A stretch of DNA of 64,000 nucleotides from Macrocystis pyrifera. Its lineage: Eukaryota; Sar; Phaeophyceae; Laminariales; Laminariaceae. Every line of letters begins with the position of its first letter. Positions within the stretch are counted from its first letter, which is position 1. Location: positions 2,170,001-2,234,000 of the forward strand of contig JASSKH010000009.1 in the NCBI GenBank assembly GCA_031763025.1, given 5' to 3'. Made by a program: the position numbers and the translations under genes. Of this stretch, positions 11,610 through 24,400 are shown piece after piece. The notes beneath the pieces are model-generated. The model made no database searches, had not been told where the DNA came from, and saw only the letters and a list, made by a program, of their open reading frames with translations.

Positions 11610-12300
11610 ATTGAACTCTGAGAAAGACTTCCTGGGCCCCTCTGTGACTGATCAACGCTCCGTCGTACCTGCAAATTGGCTCAAAAGGCGTGAGTACACC
11701 TTTCGCCGGCTATTCAAGTTGGGCTTGAAGCGTACGTGTAAATGGCTCGACCGATCCCTTTTCTGCCAGCCGAAATACGAATGTTCTCGTGGTCGCCCAC
11801 ACAAGAAGACGGGACTGCCAACCTGGTGAACCTACCTGTCAACACAAACGCCCGAATAAACTACGAAACGCTGCGAACGCAGCCTGTGCCGGAGACGGCA
11901 CAGGTCACCTACCGTGTAAGAACTTGAACGAGTGGCTCATTCTGATTTTCTTGAATGGAAAACAAAGGGGTGCCACACTAACTATAGTATAACGGGTTCC
12001 ATTTTAACTTTCAGTACTTATGTCCTCATTTATTTTATTTCTCCGTGAAGCTCATTATGATGGCCACGTTCTTAGCAGTGGCTGACGGTGCCCTTTTTTA
12101 TGCTACCTGGTAAATGTTATTGCCCCATGTTGACTGACACTTCGTACTGGGTCGCTGCGCGTCATACGGTGGCCATCACGAGCTGGCATGGCCAAGGTAC
12201 AAGGGCCTTCATCCTACGCCCCTCCCTGCATTTTGGGCATCCTTGAGTGCGGACGAGGCGTTGGCCGCGCGCCACAAAGCTATTGTCACATGGCCACAAG
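11610..12300 (+). repeat. Left arm of a large inverted repeat
   Basis: This arm pairs, as reverse complement, with 13305-14000. Matching landmarks on the two strands are CGCCGGCTATTC, AACACAAACGCC, GAGACGGCACAGGTC-like, GGCCACGTTC and GGCATGGCCAAGGTA. Divergence is moderate with small indels. No intact open frame spans it. Confidence 0.75.
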
Positions 12301-12488
12301 CCGTCTCTCGTGTTACGGCTCTCCTCCCTAGTATGTTTTGCTCCCGCACTATCGTATTCATGCGAGATCACCGTATCCTGCGAAGGGGAGCCTGACCTCG
12401 TGATAGTGGTCTATGACATCTCATACGTGATACTGCTGTACCCTCTCGACCTTTTGGGCCTTCTATATATGTAGCTTGTACCACTGCC

Positions 12489-12631
12489 AGTATCTCTCTA
12501 GTATGAAGACTCCGCACGGACACTGCTGTGGGTGTGTTCGATGTGTGTGTTTGTTCTTTGTACCTGTCGACATTCAGCACACCTATTAATAGTAGTCTCG
12601 TCCGTGCTGATTCTTCATCCTAGAGGGGTGC
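12489..12631. mobile_element. Small TIR element inside the palindrome
   Basis: The left end TCTCTCTAGTATGAAGACTC..CGCACGGAC is mirrored by GTCCGTGCTGATTCTTCATC..CTAGAGGG at the right. This gives imperfect inverted termini of about 28 bp around a roughly 90 bp centre. Related left ends occur at about 7373 and 8971. Length and lack of coding capacity indicate a MITE. Confidence 0.65.
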
Positions 12632-12675
12632 AAACTCTTTAGTCACAAAACTATTAATACAACACGACAGATATA

Positions 12676-12786
12676 CTATTGCGCGGGACAATAGTAAATA
12701 GGACCTACGGTACACACAAAAACCTACGCATTCCCCTATGTTACTAACAATATTTTGGTCCTATTCACTATGGGCCCCAGTAATAC
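12676..12786. mobile_element. MITE family A, copy 1 (diverged)
   Basis: About 110 bp, beginning CTATTGCGCGGGACAATAGT and ending TTCACTATGGGCCCCAGTAA, with an internal ACCTACGGTACACACAAAAA. It is the most diverged of the family A copies listed at 33914, 42010, 44009, 52972 and 57101. Confidence 0.65.
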
Positions 12787-13304
12787 AATGGATTACGGTA
12801 AGGGCAGTATACCTGGCATATTCGTATGCCACGGAGGCGGTCTGAGTTCAACAACCATGGGGACTGACAAACAATACCGGCATGTCAAGCGTATGGCAGA
12901 ATGTCATCAACAATCAGTAGAGCTTGCGCCTTATTCGAGAGTATGGTTGATGGTACACTGAAGGAGACAACGGGAATGACGCCTACCAATGTTTATTGGA
13001 TCTGATTGGTCAACTATCTTCTCGAATATGTAGTAAGCTACACTCTCATCTATTGCGGCAAATATCGTTGAATTTGTCAGCGGTTTGGACTTTGCTTGGG
13101 GTCGAGATGCATTTGTGTCGTCGTTTGTAGTTGTGGACCGGCCGCCACCGTTGGCAACAAAACACGGGAAGGACGTACGATGAAGGTCACCACGGATTTA
13201 TTACGGTGAGACTGTCCGCCGCGTCGTGCCCATATCGCCGAAAACCGCACAGCGGCAGCCGTACTGAATACCACTAATGATAACACGGCGATACAATGAA
13301 TCAG

Positions 13305-14000
13305 TACGAATTGCACGGCTGAAGCTTTGCTGCTCGCGGCCAATGCCACCGCCACACTCCAAGATGTAAAGCATTTGAGGAGGGGCACGAGATGGATGCC
13401 CTTCTACCTTGGCCATGCCGGCTCGTGATGGCCACGGTATGACGCGCAGCGACAGCAGTACGAAGTACCAGTCAATATGAGGTACTACCTTGTACCAGGT
13501 AGTATACAAGAGGGCACCCGCCAGCCACTGCTATGAACGTGGCCATCATATTTGAGCTTTACGGTGAACTATAATAATTTAGAGTATGTGTGCTGAAAGT
13601 TAGTATGGAAGCCGTTATGTATGAGTTAGCGTGGCACACATTTATTTTCCACTCAAGAAATTCTTAATGGACCACTTGTCTTGAGTTGTTACACGGCAGG
13701 GGACCTGTGCTGTCTCCGGCACCAGCTGCGTTCGTAGGGTTTGGTATTCTACTCAGGCGTTTGTGTTGACTGGTAGGGTCACCTGATTGACAGTCCCGGC
13801 GATGGTGGCGACGGCTGGCTGTGTTTCAGTTGCCAGGTAGAGGACCGGCCGCGCTATTTGTAGGTACACTTGAAGGCAGGAATAGGTAAATACCAAGTCG
13901 AATAGCCGGCGATAGGTGTACCTCGGACTCCTGAACCACTTGCAGGTATGATGAACCGTTGGTCGATCACAGAAGGACCAGGAAGCCTTTTCTGGAGTGC
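13305..14000 (-). repeat. Right arm of a large inverted repeat
   Basis: Reverse-complement partner of 11610-12300. On the minus strand it reads YTYRRLFDLV where the left arm reads YTFRRLFKLG, so both arms descend from the same ancestral sequence. The arms enclose about 1.0 kb in which smaller elements are inserted. Confidence 0.75.
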
Positions 14001-15375
14001 GTGTACCTATCAATGACTCAAAAGGCGTAGGTGTACCAATTTTTGGCTTTTGCCCTTTTTTAAGGTCAGCGAAAAATAAAAATAAAACTACCGGTATGTA
14101 TGTCTATATGTACCTGGTACGTAAGTAAAGATGACCCTTTCTGGTTTCTGGTCTCTGGCAATCAATGAACGACCCGTCGTCCACACGGGCTGTCGACTGT
14201 CGGGAGTCAGGATATTACGATAAACGAACCAATACGACCGGGACCAAAACAACGGTACAGCCGCTACTGGTATTTATGATACCTGCTATACGAGCGATAC
14301 AGGGTTCCCCTTCGGGATGTGGTTGACTGGAACTCTTGGGGGTGTCGCAAGCTGAAAAATGGGGACGGTCATTATGATCAGGCGTTCCTAGTTCATACGG
14401 TATAGGATGAGGTTTAGCGATGTGTGTTTGATTTTTCATAGTGGACATGAAAAAATGTTTTTATGATTGCTTCTCCTGGCGAACACTGCACGCATACACA
14501 AACACCAAAACTTCGTGGCTGTCACAAACCCCAGAGCTTGAAACGCGGGTGCTGCTGCGGCACTGTAGTGTGTTACATGGCTGCGCGGTTGCCTTTGGAA
14601 TTCCAAGGAGTTGTGGGTGTACACCGTCTGGCCCTCTGTGCGGCATCCATTGATTCCTGACGCAAAACCAAACAATTGTACCGCTTGAGAATATATGCTG
14701 GTTCGCACCAGTATTACCTAGGACGACCGGAGACATGACACACCCACACACAAAGAAGCACCATCCGTAGCGGTCGCAAAGGGAAGAGCTTGATGTGCGT
14801 CTGTTGTCGTACCGTGGCTACTACAAAGTAGAGGGCTTGAGAACTTCAGGGATGGTGCGATACAGATACCTCGTGTGGTACAGCGGCAGAGCGAACAGCT
14901 GGAATTGTAGGTTTTCCATGGTCTTGCGTGGCTTGGCGAAGCGGAATGCAATCCCTTGAAAACGAGCTAGCTCGCGCGATTTTAGATGCCTAGAGCACGC
15001 GCCACGAAGCCCGGCCGGAGCCCAAACGCGCGCCGCACTGTACCCGCTGGGCGCCTGCGTGTCCCGCAGCCGTGAGCGCGAGAAACGGCCCTCGGCTAGA
15101 AGAGAAAGGCTTGTCAATGCGCACTAAAAGTGTATTTCGTACATATACATACATACGAGGTTCCCCTTCGGGATGTGTTTGACTTGTAATCACGGGGGTG
15201 TCACAAGTTGAAAAGCGGTAATACCATCATCAAGCGTTCCTAAACCCGGGCCATGATATCGTCCGTCTGTCGAGACCGGGGCAAGGACGTGACCGACCCA
15301 GCGATGAGATTCCCCGCCTTTTTTTGCGTTACGAAAGCTGCTCACTGCTCCCGACTTGTTCCCTTCCTTTCACAG
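14001..15375. other. Repeat-containing stretch before the large gene
   Basis: A direct repeat of about 90-105 bp occurs at 14297-14392 and 15157-15243 (GGTTCCCCTTCGGGATGTG..GGGGGTGTC..AAGTTGAAAA-like). Minus-strand frames in 14.4-15.1 kb show no recognisable domain. The missing 5-prime exons of the large gene could lie here, but I cannot support any. Confidence 0.4.
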
Positions 15376-15440
15376 GGCGGTCCAGGAGCGCCTGCATAAG
15401 AAGCACAAGACCGGAGGAGACGTTGTTCCCATGGTAACGG
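15376..15440 (+). CDS. Exon 1 of the giant gene (first recognised)
   Basis: A strong polypyrimidine tract and CAG precede it. The frame reads AVQERLHKKHKTGGDVVPM and is basic. It enters in phase 2 and leaves in phase 1 if the donor is G-GTGCGT at 15441. A better-looking donor (ATG-GTAACG at 15433) would leave in phase 0 and not match exon 2. The phase-2 entry shows that earlier exons exist. Confidence 0.5.
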
Positions 15441-18400
15441 GTGCGTTCGAATCACCTCCGCATTTTGTTTTGGCGGGGTCGTTTTTGGTGCTCAATGCAT
15501 GATGCTGACTGCTTCTTCGTTTCTGTCTTCGAGTAGTTGCGTGCCCAACTATTGTTTCCGAAATTGTTAGGACAATGTGTTGGATGCGTGGTATTTCTCG
15601 TGTCCCGATGACCATGGCGTGTTTGCAAGTATAATACCATGGTACAGCAGTAGAGCTTATCGAAACCGCTAGAGGCATCCGCTGCAGACCGTATTTTAAT
15701 AGTGTGTCGCTCACGGCTTATAACCTGGGTAGCGTGTAAAGACGATGCTCCAGGGGGGGGGCTTTGTTAGCAGGCGGGCACCATTACGTATCCCCAACCG
15801 CCAATACCGTCCTCCTTGAGCTTCCGCTCATTTGATAGCCGCACGCGCACGATCAGCGAGCAGGGTTGCTCCAAACTTCAACGGCTCTGTAGCCTGTTTT
15901 GCAAGAGCCGTAGAGTTTTAGCCTGTTCAGCAAGAGCATTAGAACTCTGCCCGGACTACTAAGGGCAGTAGGTACGGGGGGGGGCACGCCTTCGACCACA
16001 GCTTATCCAGAACGCCGCTGAGGGTGAAACCTCCTACGAATTGAGCTCGAAACTAAAAGAAAAAGTGAAGATTATCAATATTGGAATTTTTTGCTCGATG
16101 GAAAGGCTTAAGGTGCTCGCACGGCAGCCAGGATTGGTTGTCCGCCTTGGCCCCCTCACCGCTTACCTTTACCACGCGGTCGTCGCGTCTTCCCCACAAT
16201 CGCAGAGATACGTGAAAAGCGCAGGAATACTAGATGTTTAGAAAGTGGCGGTGACGGTGGGGGCAGCTCTTCGGGCATCGCCGGGTCGCCAATGACCCTG
16301 CAGCTCGACGAGGATGACACGATATCAGACCTGGCCGATAGCGACGCCGAGGTAAAGGGGGGACATGGTGTTTTGGTTTCGTTCCCCATCTGTGCCGTGA
16401 TGTGGTGTGCGTTCTGGCTGACTGTTTTTCCTTCGATCAAGCGTAGGAGGGAAGCAATACGGGCGTTACAAGTCGGGTGCAAGCGCGAGGGTGGCTGATA
16501 TTTTTTTTTCTGGAATCAAATGGTAGCTGTTACAGACGTTCAGGCGCGATCGGCCAGCGGAACACACGGACGCAAGCTACGGAAGCAAAGGAAACCCAAG
16601 CCGGGAGACGGTGTTTTTTTTCTTCGAAAACTTGCGCAACAGCACAGCCGAGAAGAACGTTTGTTCTTGTGTGTCACGACCTTCTCGGCGTCTACAGCCG
16701 GAGGCCAGAAATAGAAGCTACCTCTATGGTATGAATAGCATCATCGGTGAAAAATGTACCAGGTAGCTTTCCTACAATTTTCACCTCTCCGCTAGAACCT
16801 TCAGGAACAAGGGAGGTCCTAAAAAAAGTGGAACGATCGACAGCATCGAAAATAGGTGACCGCGTTCTTTCGCGTCCGATTTTCGTTCGGCCCTTTGTTT
16901 ATGCTTCAACTCGTTTACTTCGTACGTCAAAGACTACGCTACGCTCATTCGAAGTCGAAGTTGTTCGTCCCTGAAAACGTGGGTACAGTGCTAAGCAGAT
17001 ATGTGACGAATTTTCTTAGCGCACACCAGGTTTCGTGCCTTGTTGCCGCTCTGGTCGAAACCGACGGGTGACACTTTTTTTTTTTTTCTTTTTAACAAAA
17101 ACGCTCCTCTTTTTTGGACAGGGCCGTGCGACGTTCGTTGCCGTGCTTGATCTAGAGGGGGCGCGCGCCGTCTCGTCTCCGGATACTGACCCCGTCGTCA
17201 CGAGCGTGGAACACGACAAACTTTCAAAGGGCCCCACCCAAGAAAACGGTAAGAGAGAGAGAGAGAGAGACGATCGGGCGAGTTTTTCAAGGGTAGTTTG
17301 CGGGCATCGACCGCTGTACGTTCCCGGCCTCCAAGATTTTGCGGGGGATTGGTTTCCAGCGAGAGCTATCTGCGGCGACACTTTGCGATAATAGCCGGTC
17401 GTGGCCCTTGGCCTTTGTAATCCAAGGGGATGGGGGGTGTCTGCGGTGGTTCGCTCGATGCTCGGCCGGCTGACCTTTAGCTACACGCCCCGAGCCGAGA
17501 ACGCTGAGCGTTCGTTTTGGATGAAGTTGCACTCGGCATTCACCCTAATATGTCACATGGGACACATAATGACCTACGGTAGATTATGATCTGCCGGTAT
17601 GAGATGTTGTGCAGGATCTATCTATTAATAGTAGAGGTTCAACCCAGGACATGTATGCCAGATCATACAGAGTACCAGGTATACGTTTCCCACCCAGAAG
17701 CATGAGCTAGATCATACAGATCAAGAATGATCTATCTGTCCTGAAGGATCTCATCTCAATCATGAAGTGGGAATGGTCTGTGGATGATCTGTCCGACTTG
17801 TTGAAATGTTGATCTTGTACCTTGTCCGAGACCTTCGTACTTTACGACATGACATGCGCACGTACAGCGCATGACGCCTATGAGTAGGAAAGAGGAATGC
17901 TGGCTCAGGCTGGATTTCTTATTTGGCAAGGGGTGCGTTCCACACTAGCTTCAGTGTAGCGGATCCTGAGTTTATTAGTTTCCTGCAAGTATCAACCTGA
18001 CTTTCTCAGTGCTCGATTTTGTAGCATATGTATTCTCGTATAGGTGTCCTGTACGATGTATGTGAGGATGACTTATCTGCGTCCTCGCCTCGATTATATC
18101 CCGCTGTTCTACTCCTGGTAATGCAAACGAGCGATTGGCACTATTAATAACGAGAAGCTGTGCATTGGATAGTCGTTGTGATTCATCGACCCACTTGGCC
18201 CCGCTTGCAGATCCCACTATTTCTGCAACGAAGCCCTCCACGGTCAGTGAGAACGGCAAGGGGAAAGGAAAGGCGGGGGTTCCGCACAAGATCTGCTACA
18301 CCGTGGCCGGCATGCCTCGTCCGATGAGAGAGGGTGCGTCAAGCGTCGTTGGTGAAAGGAGAGGCCCTCGCGAGGGAACCGTGGTCGCTCTGACCACCTG

Positions 18401-21400
18401 GAAACTGCGTGACCTCAAGGTAGGACTGCTCTGGAGGACTGTGTAAGACCTTTTGCCCTAGAACTAACCCCGACCGCCTGAAAAAAAAAAGCGGAATGAA
18501 GACTTAATGAGGAGTTCGTGTAGTCTATAAGGCTGTTTATATTGCGTTTTTTTTACGATTCGATTTGGGCTTTTCAGCCAATCGCAGAAGTTTTGCGCTC
18601 ACAAGGCAATGAAGTCGGCCGTGCGCTTGTCGGAATGAGTCCATGTACTCTCCGAGAGGTACGCAGTTCAAAAATCCGTTTTTCCGCCAGCGCAGTTCAA
18701 GTTGTGGCCGACCAGGCAAAATCTGCAAAAATGTGAAGTAGGTCCAAATCACAAAATGGGCCTATTTTCTACTTTCGAACGAGGGACAGCTTCAGACTAT
18801 TTTTCATCGGATTTTGCACTGCTGTGGTAAAAAAATCGAACTACGCCTCTGGATAAGCGGATTTTTGGGCACCCCTCAGAGAGACTCTGGACTCACTCCG
18901 AGAAGGTATGGCTGATTCGCTCGGTTTATCGGCCAAACACGAACATACACGTCAGAAAAGCCGAAATCGAATCGAAAAAAAAACGTACACGAAACAGCCT
19001 CAACCTTCTGAAGTTGGCTACATCGTAAACCTGGACTGTATGGACCTTGGCTCAGCTTCGACACAATACAATTACATATGTACTTGCTTTCAAGACTAAC
19101 TCTGACGCCAACCCCAACCGCCTGGGAAATTTCTCGGATTTGAAGAGGTATTGAGGCGTTATTAATAGTGTGGACTATCAACCATTCATCATCGAAGCTC
19201 GACGAAGTCGGTTGCACTACTGCTGTTGTGGGTGACTTCAAGTTGTAGGCGCGCGTGTAGGGCACGGACGGCTTATGTTTCTAGTTGTGAAATAGTGTGA
19301 TAGTCTGGTTCACGGATTTCGTTTCTCGCTGTGTGAGGTTGTGATACTCTGTTGCGAGCGTCTTTTACGTGTGTGAAGCGCATTTGCCATATGGGCTACA
19401 TGGCGTAAATGTTGCCTTTTGGTTTAGTCGTTGGGGCAGCCTGTACATTTCACGCTTGTACCGTGTGTTCACGTGTCATGTATAGAAGGGAAATGGATGA
19501 ACCTACTGAAAATGAAAAGAAGGCATGAAATCTACCTTGTAGCGAACAGCCGGGTCAAGTCCTTGAAGAGCTTTTGATCATGCTGGACAGACATTTTCGT
19601 ATTTACAAATTAGTCTGTAGGAACCCCGGGGGTGCCCGGATGTCACCGGACGATCACAACAGTCCGCCGTTTCACCCCTTTGTCCTCGTGTCGTGTCGTA
19701 CCCCTTGACCAGCAAGCGATCGCGAGAGCGGAAGGTGTAACCTTCACGGCAGACGCTGCCGCCCCTTTATCGGCCGAGGGCGAGAACGAGGCCAAAATCG
19801 ATATCAAGATAACGGTTGCGCCGAACGTGACGGTAAGCCGAGGGTATTTTTATCCCAAAGGGCCCAAAGTACCATACTGATTGTAGTTTTATGGGTATTG
19901 CCGACCCTCGTCGTCGGTTGTACGTATGAAAGTTGCAGTTATTGGTGCACCTAGCCCTACGTGCGATAAGGTGTTTACCGGGGAAAGAAAGACACTTGTG
20001 ACCACGGCTTGTCCGGCAGATCGTTTAGTGTAAAATCTCTTGCGAGTTCAGCTGGCAAGTAGACGTGACAAAAACAAGACAGAAATAACGTAGGTTTTTG
20101 CAACCTCATCAGTAGTAGTTTGCAAGGAAATGGCCACGTCTTCGGCGGGAGGCTGATTGGAGAGGAATTCCTAAACACGCAGCCATCGGTTATGCACACC
20201 ACCGACAACAACTGCGATGGCAGGTCCGCCCACCCGCTCCGTGTTGATAATTGCGTTCTGTCACAATCTATCGTGACCCTGCAACATACTACAGTAGACA
20301 CATTGTTCAGGCGTCGCTTTTCAACACGCGCGCTGCCGGTCTTTTCGCCAGGTTTCGGTTCAGCTCGGTAAATCGAAGACCGTCGGGGATCTCTGGGGTC
20401 AGGTAGCCCGCGCCGCAAGTGCCGATAAAAGAGCAACCGCCGAAGCTGCCGCCGTCGGCGGTGTTGGCGACACGGAAGGGTCCGCTAACACGCTGGCGGC
20501 GATTACCACGGCGGCGGTGCCGATGTCCGACCAGCAAGGCTTCGAGGGCGGTACGCCGGATGAAGGACATGAGGACAGCGACGGCGGTGGTGGTAACCGG
20601 GAGGGGAACGTGAGCAGCTCTGACACCCAAGCGTGTCTCCCACAGGGGCATGTGTTGATGCGTCAAGCTTCGGTCTCTGGAAAGGAAAATGCACCGAATT
20701 CCTCGTACTCCCGAGAGTTTGAGTCCCAAAGTGGTCCAGGGAGCTTCTTGGTGTTTTCTGAGGATACCGTCGGGCTCGAAGGTTGCAACCTGAGGAATGA
20801 TGAAGAGCTGATCCTGGTGCGGTTTGAGCGGCTGGTTGTCAGATATCTGTTGTTGTCACGAGGACCGATTGCCCATGCGTAGGTAGTAGGCATATATACA
20901 TCTAGGCTTACTTGGTTCGTTCGCAATGGATTTCAGCCCGCCTTGCTGCCTCTATTGTTTTCCCGGTTGTCATTCTCGTCTTCAATTTTGGCGTGTTCCT
21001 ATGTTCCTGCTCGAGGCAGTGAAGGCGAAGTCAAAAGCACCTACGGTGTGTCAGCACTTGCCGCACGACCTCATAATGTACAGCCACGACCACAACCATT
21101 GTCAATTTAATCGGTTTATTCTGATGTCGGTTTCATATGGCGAAAGGTGGGCCCGACGGCCATCTCTGCAGACGTCATACCCCACTGGATGGTCCAACTG
21201 CTAGTCCTGGGACAACCGGTAGGCTACGTCTGCATCCCCAACAGGCGCCTTGGGGAACCGGAAGGAAGCGACGCTGGAGCAGGCGGCAAGGCAGCGGCAA
21301 GCGTGGACGGAAAAAAAACTCGGAGGCGCAGAGGCAGAGATTGCTGAAAAGACTACACGACAGCTGCGAACCCTCGGTGACCTCCGAGCTGTCATCTGCG

Positions 21401-24400
21401 AGAAGCTCATGCTTACCCCCGATGGGGCTGATAGGGTGACGCTTTGGATCGCCCCCCCCGAGGACGACCGTACCAGCGGCGCTTTTCCGTCAACCCGCGG
21501 CGAGGGGGGCGTGAAGGAAAGCGCAGAGTCGAAGAATAGGCCAGACAAGCCCAGAGGGGAGAGAGCGACGTCCGACCACATGAGCCTGGGGCACTACGGT
21601 CTGCGTCACCTGAGCGTTGTGGATGTGCGGCTGCGATTTGCAGCACGGGAAAGCGCCGGCGATGAAAGCGGGGCAACTGGGAGTGGGGGTCGGGAAGAAG
21701 GCAGAGAGAAGAAAGGAGACGAGATGAGGGGGGGGCAGGAGGATCTTGTCAGGATAGTCGTCAAGACGAACCGGATGATGACTCGCGGGGAGAGCGGGAC
21801 GGTAAGGATTTGTCTGCGCGCGTGCTTTCACGTGGGAATGGGAGCATACCCGTGTCGCGGATAAATAACTACTGTGTTTGGGCGTGTTTTTCAGTGTTTG
21901 CGGCAAGAATTTTCGAATAGGCCGGACAAACCTCTTGCAGTACAAGAAGTGTTGTCTTGAAAAACGATGTTTACTGTACCAGATATGAGTCTATTCTTGT
22001 CGCGCGCTTGTGTGGCAGGCCTGCGATCATCAAGACTGTCTGTGCTTATTTGTTTTTTTATTCCACCATTTACTTCCACTCCTCCATGTGCGCAGGATAT
22101 TTTTGTGTCAAGGTCCACCTTCAGTCTTAGCCTGGTGAAGATTCTGGCTTCCCGGGCACTTAAACTCCCCCTGGCATCCGTTTCCCGCGTGTGCTGGCCC
22201 GGGGAGCAGTCGACATACTACTGTATGAAGAAATGGCTACACGAATACAAGGAGCTTGTCGGCAACGTAAGTCCTATCCGGTTCGGAGCCATGCTTACAG
22301 TAGGGCGGGTACCGAAGGGTTCTCAGGTTTCTCGCTTGTATAGCTCCATGCCCCCACCACCCCAAAACGAACGATTTTGATAGGGTTTAGCCAAGATCAG
22401 GTATATCTGGCCACTTCTGGGCCAAAATCAGTTACATACTAAAAACATGTACAAATCACACACCTGCTATTGGCCAAACTGACGTTGTACCTGACTTTTG
22501 CTCGGAAAGGCCAGGGTATACCTGGCTTTGTCCACTCTGTCTAGCTTTCAACTGATTTTGGCCAACTTTGAACCATTTTGAGAGGCCATAGGTACACTGT
22601 TTTTTCTCTGCGTATGCGTCTGCGGTCCCTCGGTTGCACAATTCTTGTGTATAAACTCTGTACTCGTAAGTACGTACGTATTTATGCATACATACGTACG
22701 GTGATTTCACTTTTTCTTTTTTTGGGGTGTACGAAGATTTCAGCAGATAGCATTTTCACCCCTCTACAGACAGCAACTTCGCCTCGACATGCCTCGACTG
22801 GCGCCAAACTACAAGGTTTTAGTGTGGAACACTCGGCCCTACACCCTCGACAGCGCACGTTTTGCCTTTTTTGACATGCCTCCTGACATATTTGGTGTAC
22901 GATGTGCTTTAGTTGTTATGATGTGTACTTTTTCGCTTTGTATGGCCTATACCCTAAATATAACAAAATAATTCAGATTTTGGAGGCCACACGTTTAATG
23001 TTCAGGCGCAGTTTTTTTTTAATTGGATTTTCATGGACACAACACCGCTCGTAGCGCGCGTTTTTTTGCTTGGTTTTAGTATGTACCCGGTTTTGACAAC
23101 ATAGATCAGGTATACCTGATTTTGGCCACAGCCCTTTTTGATAAGCTTTCCACGCGCAACCGGATGCACAATCTCGTTGTCTAGGTGAACTTTACGTCAG
23201 AAACGGGATCGCACAGATAGTGTACAGTTCTCTAGTTGAGGAGCCCGGTCACTTAGAAGCATTTGGGCGCAAACACATCCCATCTACCGCGCTGTAGAGG
23301 AATACGTGGTATACCGTACTGTAGAGGTACCGCACTGTAGAGGCATGGCTCTTGACGGAAGGGCGCGAGCTTTTGCATCGGGCGGACATGCAGTCGAGTA
23401 TGATACCCCATCGTTTGGTATACTGGGGCCTGGTTGGGCCCTTACCTTTGGTGCTCGAATATCATAGCGACGAGTTTGTTGGCACACGGAAGTTCCTTCG
23501 ACGCTTCTTTGAAGTTTCTTTTAGGCGTCTTCGAGGTTTCTTCGAAGTTTCTTTGAATCTTCTTTGCATTTTCTTTGAAGTTCCTTCGAGGTTTCTTTGA
23601 AGCGCCACCACTTGCGTTAACGTTGTACGAAGACGAAAACCTACCCACGCGCCGCACCTCTCCCCTGCTCGGGTTTTATTTTCACCCCCAAAACTCGTAA
23701 CCGTCCCTTTGTCCGTCTCCATGGCCGCTTCGTGTTGCCTGTCTCTACTTTGTTTTGTTGCAATAGTTGTCTGTTTCTCACCGGCTTGATACCCGTCACG
23801 TCCCTTTGTAAGTTCGGCCACGTCACCGAAACGACCTGCCCCTCTAGTTGCTAGCCGTTTCTTCTCCGGGACAATCCCTATGTAACATTGGCCAGGTTAC
23901 CGAAACAAGCTTCCCCTCTTGTTGCTGCCGTGGTGTTTGCGATTTCTATACCTGGTGTATCACACAGGGCGCTGCCATGGTCGTGCATGTGGCTGTGCCG
24001 ACGAAAAATATGTACTTTCACGGTAGCGGTGGGCCAAAGTCGGGGCGTGCTCCGCTGGAAAGGGAGTTGACGGAGCGCCCACTCGGGCGCACAACCATGG
24101 CCCTCTGGGTGAGAAAAGAGACTTTTCGACTTTACCATGTTCGTTTCGTGTATGTTAAAGCGGCATAGTCGCCGATGGAGCTGTTGTGAGTACAGCTTTA
24201 ACTGGTGTGCGCCGAAGTTCTGCTTTGGTTGGTGAGATGACACGGCGTTGGGCTGCGCCTCGCGCAGTTTGTCGGTGAAAATGAGAGCCTACAGTAGGGC
24301 AAGCTTCAACGTTTGTTGCCAGCAGGACTCAAGCTGACGCCCACAGCCTCACTCCTAATGAAATGCATGGCTTCTTGAGTCGAAAGCAACACGTTTCGGA

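Noticed and set aside
16124..16208. Possible extra exon encoding PGLVVRLGPLTAYLYHAVVA.
   Set aside because: It overlaps the pyrimidine tract and acceptor of exon 2, and exons 1 and 2 can be joined in phase without it.
21137..21439. Alternative frames over exon 8 (Lys/Arg-rich).
   Set aside because: They lack the UBL-like pattern, end in stops and do not match neighbouring phases; they are shadows of exon 8.
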